Shown here: piece after piece, positions 58,561 to 61,049 of the stretch
Numbering within the stretch: position 1 is the stretch's first letter
Layout: every line of letters begins with the position of its first letter
Assembly (NCBI GenBank): GCA_016873495.1
Contig: VGXC01000021.1
Coordinates: 1-61,049 of the forward strand
Length of the DNA: 61,049 nucleotides
Source of the DNA: Nitrospira sp.
Lineage (GTDB): Bacteria; Nitrospirota; Nitrospiria; Nitrospirales; Nitrospiraceae
Direction of reading: 5' to 3'
Translations under genes and position numbers: made by a program
Notes under the pieces: generated by a model
Seen by the model: the letters and a program-made list of their open reading frames with translations, nothing else
The model's database searches: none
What the model was told of the DNA's origin: nothing

Positions 58561-58596
58561 TGTAGGGCTGTGTCAATGGAGAGGTGGAAGGCGAGG

Positions 58597-58917
58597 CTAT
58601 CGAAAACCAATTTTACAGGAAGGGCATCGCGTCGGGTTTAAGCCAGGCCAGTATTTCCCTATTGGCCGGCTGTTACAGTTGGGACAACGGTATGTCGTGT
58701 AAGCAATGAAGAGGGTCACAAGGAATGCCATGAAGCAGATCGTCAGTCGATCGCGAACGCTCATCTCCCATGGAGCTTGCAGTGGCGCCAGAGATATCTT
58801 CCACATGTGGTAGACGAGGAGCGCCAGGAAAACGACGACGGCGGCAAGCACCATAGCCTGCCGTTTCCGGAAGCGAGTGATGATGACCCGAGAATATATC
58901 CCGTGAGGGATCGGCAT
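58597..58917 (-). CDS. Small membrane protein with zinc ribbon
   Basis: A 106-residue protein with two hydrophobic segments (about 22-37 and 59-76) and a C-terminal zinc ribbon CPNC...CPSC (C78, C81, C98, C101). The ribbon would face the cytoplasm if the N-terminus does too. Function unknown. It lies alone between the AT-rich region and the tRNA. Confidence 0.6.
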   Translation of the reverse strand: MPIPHGIYSRVIITRFRKRQAMVLAAVVVFLALLVYHMWKISLAPLQAPWEMSVRDRLTICFMAFLVTLFIAYTTYRCPNCNSRPIGKYWPGLNPTRCPSCKIGFR

Positions 58918-59324
58918 GAAGTGTCAACTCATCTCACGCGCTACAGCATGCGCAGTAGGCTGATCCGGATGGCGATGCAGGTTGCAGAGCATATTGAGTG
59001 CGACGCATGATTTGAAGAGATGCAACCGTAGTATATGAAAAGCTTGGCATGCTCGGGAAATCGGAGCAATTTGGCTACGATATTTGCCGGAACTGGATCC
59101 GGGCGGAATGGCGTAGATCCTTCCGCTCACACCGGTGGAAAGGTGAGCGGCTGAGCAAGCATGACATAGTGGCGGTGGGGGTATCGAACCCACTTCGTTG
59201 CCGGCTCAACCTTGGTGCATGTTGCGCGAGATCCCACAAAGGGTGCGCACCCCCTTCGAATTCCCTGGTCGTGGGTTGGGTACAGCCATGTGGTGGAAGT
59301 GTCTGGGGCAAGCGATGGGTAGGA
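58918..59324. other. Gene-poor stretch before tRNA-Met
   Basis: About 400 bp with no convincing gene. It holds an 8-bp perfect hairpin CCGCTCAC/GTGAGCGG (59123-59150), the duplicated tRNA 3' fragment (59171-59196) and the 12-bp palindrome GGGTGCGCACCC (59241-59252). Short frames here on both strands have no recognisable product. Confidence 0.6.
59171..59196 (-). repeat. Fragment of a tRNA-Met 3' end (possible att scar)
   Basis: On the minus strand GGTTCGATACCC followed by CCACCGCCAC repeats the T-arm and acceptor of the intact tRNA-Met at 59325-59400, with one base missing in the T-stem and ACTA instead of ACCA. No 5' half is present. It is in the same orientation as the intact gene. Such duplicates are usual traces of integration at a tRNA 3' end. 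Confidence 0.75.
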
Positions 59325-59400
59325 TGGTGGCGGTGGAGGGTATCGAACCCCCGACCCGCGGCTTATGAGTCCGCTGCTCTACCAACTGAGCTACACCGCC
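59325..59400 (-). tRNA. tRNA-Met (CAU anticodon), elongator type
   Basis: A complete 76-nt cloverleaf on the minus strand: acceptor GGCGGTG/CACCGCC, D-arm with AGCTCAGTTGGTAGAGC, anticodon loop ACTCATAAG (anticodon CAU), T-arm GGGGGTTCGATACCC, discriminator A and encoded CCA. The acceptor starts with a G-C pair, so it is not the initiator type. It could read Met or, if modified by TilS, Ile AUA. The integrase stop codon is only 13 bp from its 5' end. Confidence 0.93.
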
Positions 59401-59413
59401 ACGTCATTGATTT

Positions 59414-60592
59414 CTAAGGGGCTTTGGTCTTGTCAGCCGAGCGCTCCGACCCCGAACTGTTCACCAAATGTTCACCGTGACCGTGCTTCCGGTCGTGGTG
59501 TTCCTGGAGCCTGCGCCCGGCTTCAATGAGGTCAGATCTCTTCACGATGTGGTACCGACGGTAGACGGAATCGGTCTTGTGACCACTGATTGCCATCGCG
59601 ACCTTTCTTGGCACCCCGGCATCCTCCATGTTACTGACTGCTGTTCGACGGAAGTCGTGGATTAACGCCCCACGATAGCGCCGGTTTCCAACAAAACGCC
59701 CCTTAGGATTTTCAAATCGCCCGAGTCCAGCCTTGACGCAGGCGGTTCGCCATGAACTCTTGATGGAAGCCAGTTTTTTCCCGCTAAGGTGACAGACCCA
59801 CCGGCAATCCGGATACAGGTCCGAAGTGTGCTTATACCATGCGGCGAGGACATCGTAAAGGTCCCCGCCCATCACAGCGACTCGTTCTTCTTCCGTCTTC
59901 GTAGTCTCTGACGCAAGCCGGATCTCGACGTTCCGCTTCTGATGATCGATGTATACCTGAGGCCATTCGAGATTCATGGTCTCACCTTCGCGCGTCCCCA
60001 GCCAATACTCAATCGTGACCGGGATGCGAGCGTGCGGCGGCAGCAAGGCTCTAACCTTCACAAATTCCTGCCACGAGCGGTAGCCAGAGCGCGGGGGTGA
60101 CTCTTTCAATTTGGTCCACTGTGGGACCGAGGTCACGAGCGGCGGCTTCCCCGCAAGCCCCAAGCGGTACGCGCGAAGCAAGAAGGACATCCGTCTATTG
60201 ACACGCGCCGGACTCAATCCGTTCTCGCGCCACTCGGTTGCCCAATTGCGAAGGTCCGTTGCACTCACTGTCTCGGCGAGCATATTCCCCGCGAAAGCGC
60301 TCCAGAAGGCATGAAGCTGTTCTGCATTCTTGAGGGACTTGTAGCTATTTGCCTTGTAATCAGAAACGACGAGCTGGGTCAGCTCTCTGACCTTGGTCTC
60401 CATTTGCTGCGGCCAGCCAAAGAGGCCCCCATAGAAGCGTTCGCGCAATGTCTGGAGCACACGGCCTGCTGTCTCCCGCGTGCCATGAATGACCTTGCGG
60501 ATATTGGGCCGGCCACGGCCCTGGTGCCACTTAATAAGATACCGCTTCTCCCCGATGCGTGTGACCGTGCCGCCTCCCGATCTTTTCCCCAT
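59414..60592 (-). CDS. Tyrosine site-specific integrase
   Basis: A 392-residue tyrosine recombinase. A core-binding domain (about 65-165) is followed by the catalytic domain with Arg201 (GTREGE), a Lys near 232, His312-x-x-Arg315 (HDFRR), His338 (GHKTDS) and nucleophile Tyr347 (YRRYHIV). All catalytic residues are present. It is transcribed toward tRNA-Met, and its stop is 13 bp from the tRNA 5' end, so an element integrated at this tRNA probably extends right beyond the window. The excisionase-like gene lies just upstream. Confidence 0.93.
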   Translation of the reverse strand: MGKRSGGGTVTRIGEKRYLIKWHQGRGRPNIRKVIHGTRETAGRVLQTLRERFYGGLFGWPQQMETKVRELTQLVVSDYKANSYKSLKNAEQLHAFWSAFAGNMLAETVSATDLRNWATEWRENGLSPARVNRRMSFLLRAYRLGLAGKPPLVTSVPQWTKLKESPPRSGYRSWQEFVKVRALLPPHARIPVTIEYWLGTREGETMNLEWPQVYIDHQKRNVEIRLASETTKTEEERVAVMGGDLYDVLAAWYKHTSDLYPDCRWVCHLSGKKLASIKSSWRTACVKAGLGRFENPKGRFVGNRRYRGALIHDFRRTAVSNMEDAGVPRKVAMAISGHKTDSVYRRYHIVKRSDLIEAGRRLQEHHDRKHGHGEHLVNSSGSERSADKTKAP

Positions 60593-60619
60593 GGATCCCC
60601 TTCAACTGAGTTAGCTCGA

Positions 60620-60949
60620 TCAGCTGGCCTTGGAATCAACTTGTCTTGGAACAGAACGTACTTTCTTGGCGCTGGCCGTTAACGGCGGCGGTGAATCATA
60701 GGTCCTTCGCTGGCGCTCTTCCCACTGCGCGACATCGCTCGGATGGATGCGCCACCGAGGACGGCGCCCTTTCCCTAGTCTGATTCCAGGTATTCCGTCG
60801 GGTTGACCCAGCACGTCGCTGTACAGGTAGTCCGGAGTGACCCGCAGGCGCTGCGCCAGTTGCTGTACGGTCATGTACTGGTCTTCGGCCTGCTGGGCAT
60901 TCGAACTGGTCGTGGTGAGTGCTTCCCCTCGAAGTGATCGCATTTTCAT
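60620..60949 (-). CDS. Excisionase-like helix-turn-helix protein
   Basis: A 109-residue DNA-binding protein. The core YMTVQQLAQRLRVTPDYLYSDV followed by IPGIRLGKGRRPRWRIHPSDVAQWEE is the winged-helix pattern of AlpA/excisionase (MerR-like) proteins. I chose the ATG at 60949, with GAGG 4-5 bp before it; the longer frame runs through operator-like palindromes. It lies 27 bp upstream of the integrase and should control its excision or expression. Confidence 0.8.
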   Translation of the reverse strand: MKMRSLRGEALTTTSSNAQQAEDQYMTVQQLAQRLRVTPDYLYSDVLGQPDGIPGIRLGKGRRPRWRIHPSDVAQWEERQRRTYDSPPPLTASAKKVRSVPRQVDSKAS

Positions 60950-60954
60950 ATGAC

Positions 60955-60969
60955 CTCTAACCTTTAGAG
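60955..60969. promoter_or_regulatory. Operator-like inverted repeat before the excisionase gene
   Basis: CTCTAA-CCT-TTAGAG is a perfect palindrome directly upstream of the start, overlapping its ribosome site. A related palindrome CTCTAGAG lies at 61029-61036; both sit in the context GACCTC...GAGAGCC. Confidence 0.55.
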
Positions 60970-61028
60970 AGCCTGGAATGGAGTGTGTCAGTAGCCCCCC
61001 GGTAGTCGTTATGCCCGAACAGTAGACC

Positions 61029-61036
61029 TCTAGAGA
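61029..61036. promoter_or_regulatory. Second operator-like palindrome
   Basis: CTCTAGAG within GACCTCTAGAGAGCC (61025-61039), sharing its flanks with the site at 60952-60973. Two copies about 70 bp apart fit a repressor site pair. Confidence 0.45.
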
Positions 61037-61049
61037 GCCCACGCAGGAG

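Noticed and set aside
59049-59417. Plus-strand frame across tRNA-Met
   Set aside because: It reads through a tRNA gene and has no coding character.
1-61049. CRISPR array, rRNA operon or complete prophage
   Set aside because: No regularly spaced repeats, no rRNA sequence and no phage structural genes were found; only an integrase and excisionase-like gene at the right edge.

Overview
This 61 kb window looks like a GC-rich chromosome segment from a Gram-negative (diderm) bacterium. LptD, a phosphate-selective-type porin, another probable outer-membrane beta-barrel, Tat export and many lipoproteins point to two membranes. The gene content (class II B12-dependent ribonucleotide reductase, hopanoid-type squalene synthase, Tll0287-like haem protein, tandem DUF507 proteins, fused MoaD-MoaE) fits Nitrospirota, probably a Nitrospira relative. 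That placement is inference from gene content; no rRNA or marker tree is available here. Most of the window is compact housekeeping DNA. There is one mobile-element boundary at the right edge and a possible insertion-sequence end at the extreme left.

Layout. 0.2-4.3 kb: TldD/TldE protease pair, a dienelactone hydrolase and a hypothetical gene. 4.4-8.8 kb (minus): a lipoprotein caspase with an EF-hand-like loop, two paralogous lipoproteins, a family 4 uracil-DNA glycosylase and an HtrA-type protease. 9-16 kb: a haem c protein, a half-size GDT1 transporter, a YedK/HMCES-type protein, a minus-strand HAD / B12-binding protein / HpnD group, an SH3-like membrane protein and a Memo-family protein. 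16-19 kb: class II RNR interrupted by an intein exactly at its active-site cysteine. 19-26 kb: YjbQ, unknown genes, a PHP phosphoesterase, a FolB-methyltransferase fusion, then molybdenum cofactor genes moaC, moaD-E and moaA and a nickel/cobalt-type transporter. 26.5-34.8 kb: cyclic-nucleotide phosphodiesterase-like hydrolase, accD-folC-lptD, trxA and recN. 34.8-36.1 kb: a caspase gene cut off after its catalytic histidine, followed by a HigB/HigA-type toxin-antitoxin pair. 36-47.6 kb: PP2C phosphatase, exonuclease, DUF507 pair, BCP peroxiredoxin, radA, then a tight tsaB-rimI-DUF465-tatC-propeller-cyclophilin run. 47.6-49.5 kb: a radical SAM enzyme of the RiPP-maturation type with no visible precursor peptide. 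49.6-58.4 kb: an oxyanion (molybdate-type) uptake locus with regulator, extra binding protein, lipoprotein, porin, ModA, ModB, ModC and a convergent outer-membrane protein. 58.6-61 kb: a small zinc-ribbon membrane protein, tRNA-Met, a duplicated tRNA 3' fragment, a tyrosine integrase and an excisionase-like gene.

The main functional link is molybdenum. The mod locus would import the oxyanion and the moa genes would build molybdopterin; in a Nitrospira-like organism the sink would include nitrite oxidoreductase (inference). Several intergenic gaps carry palindromic repeats, including two related copies of a ~120 bp element and other imperfect inverted repeats close to stop codons.
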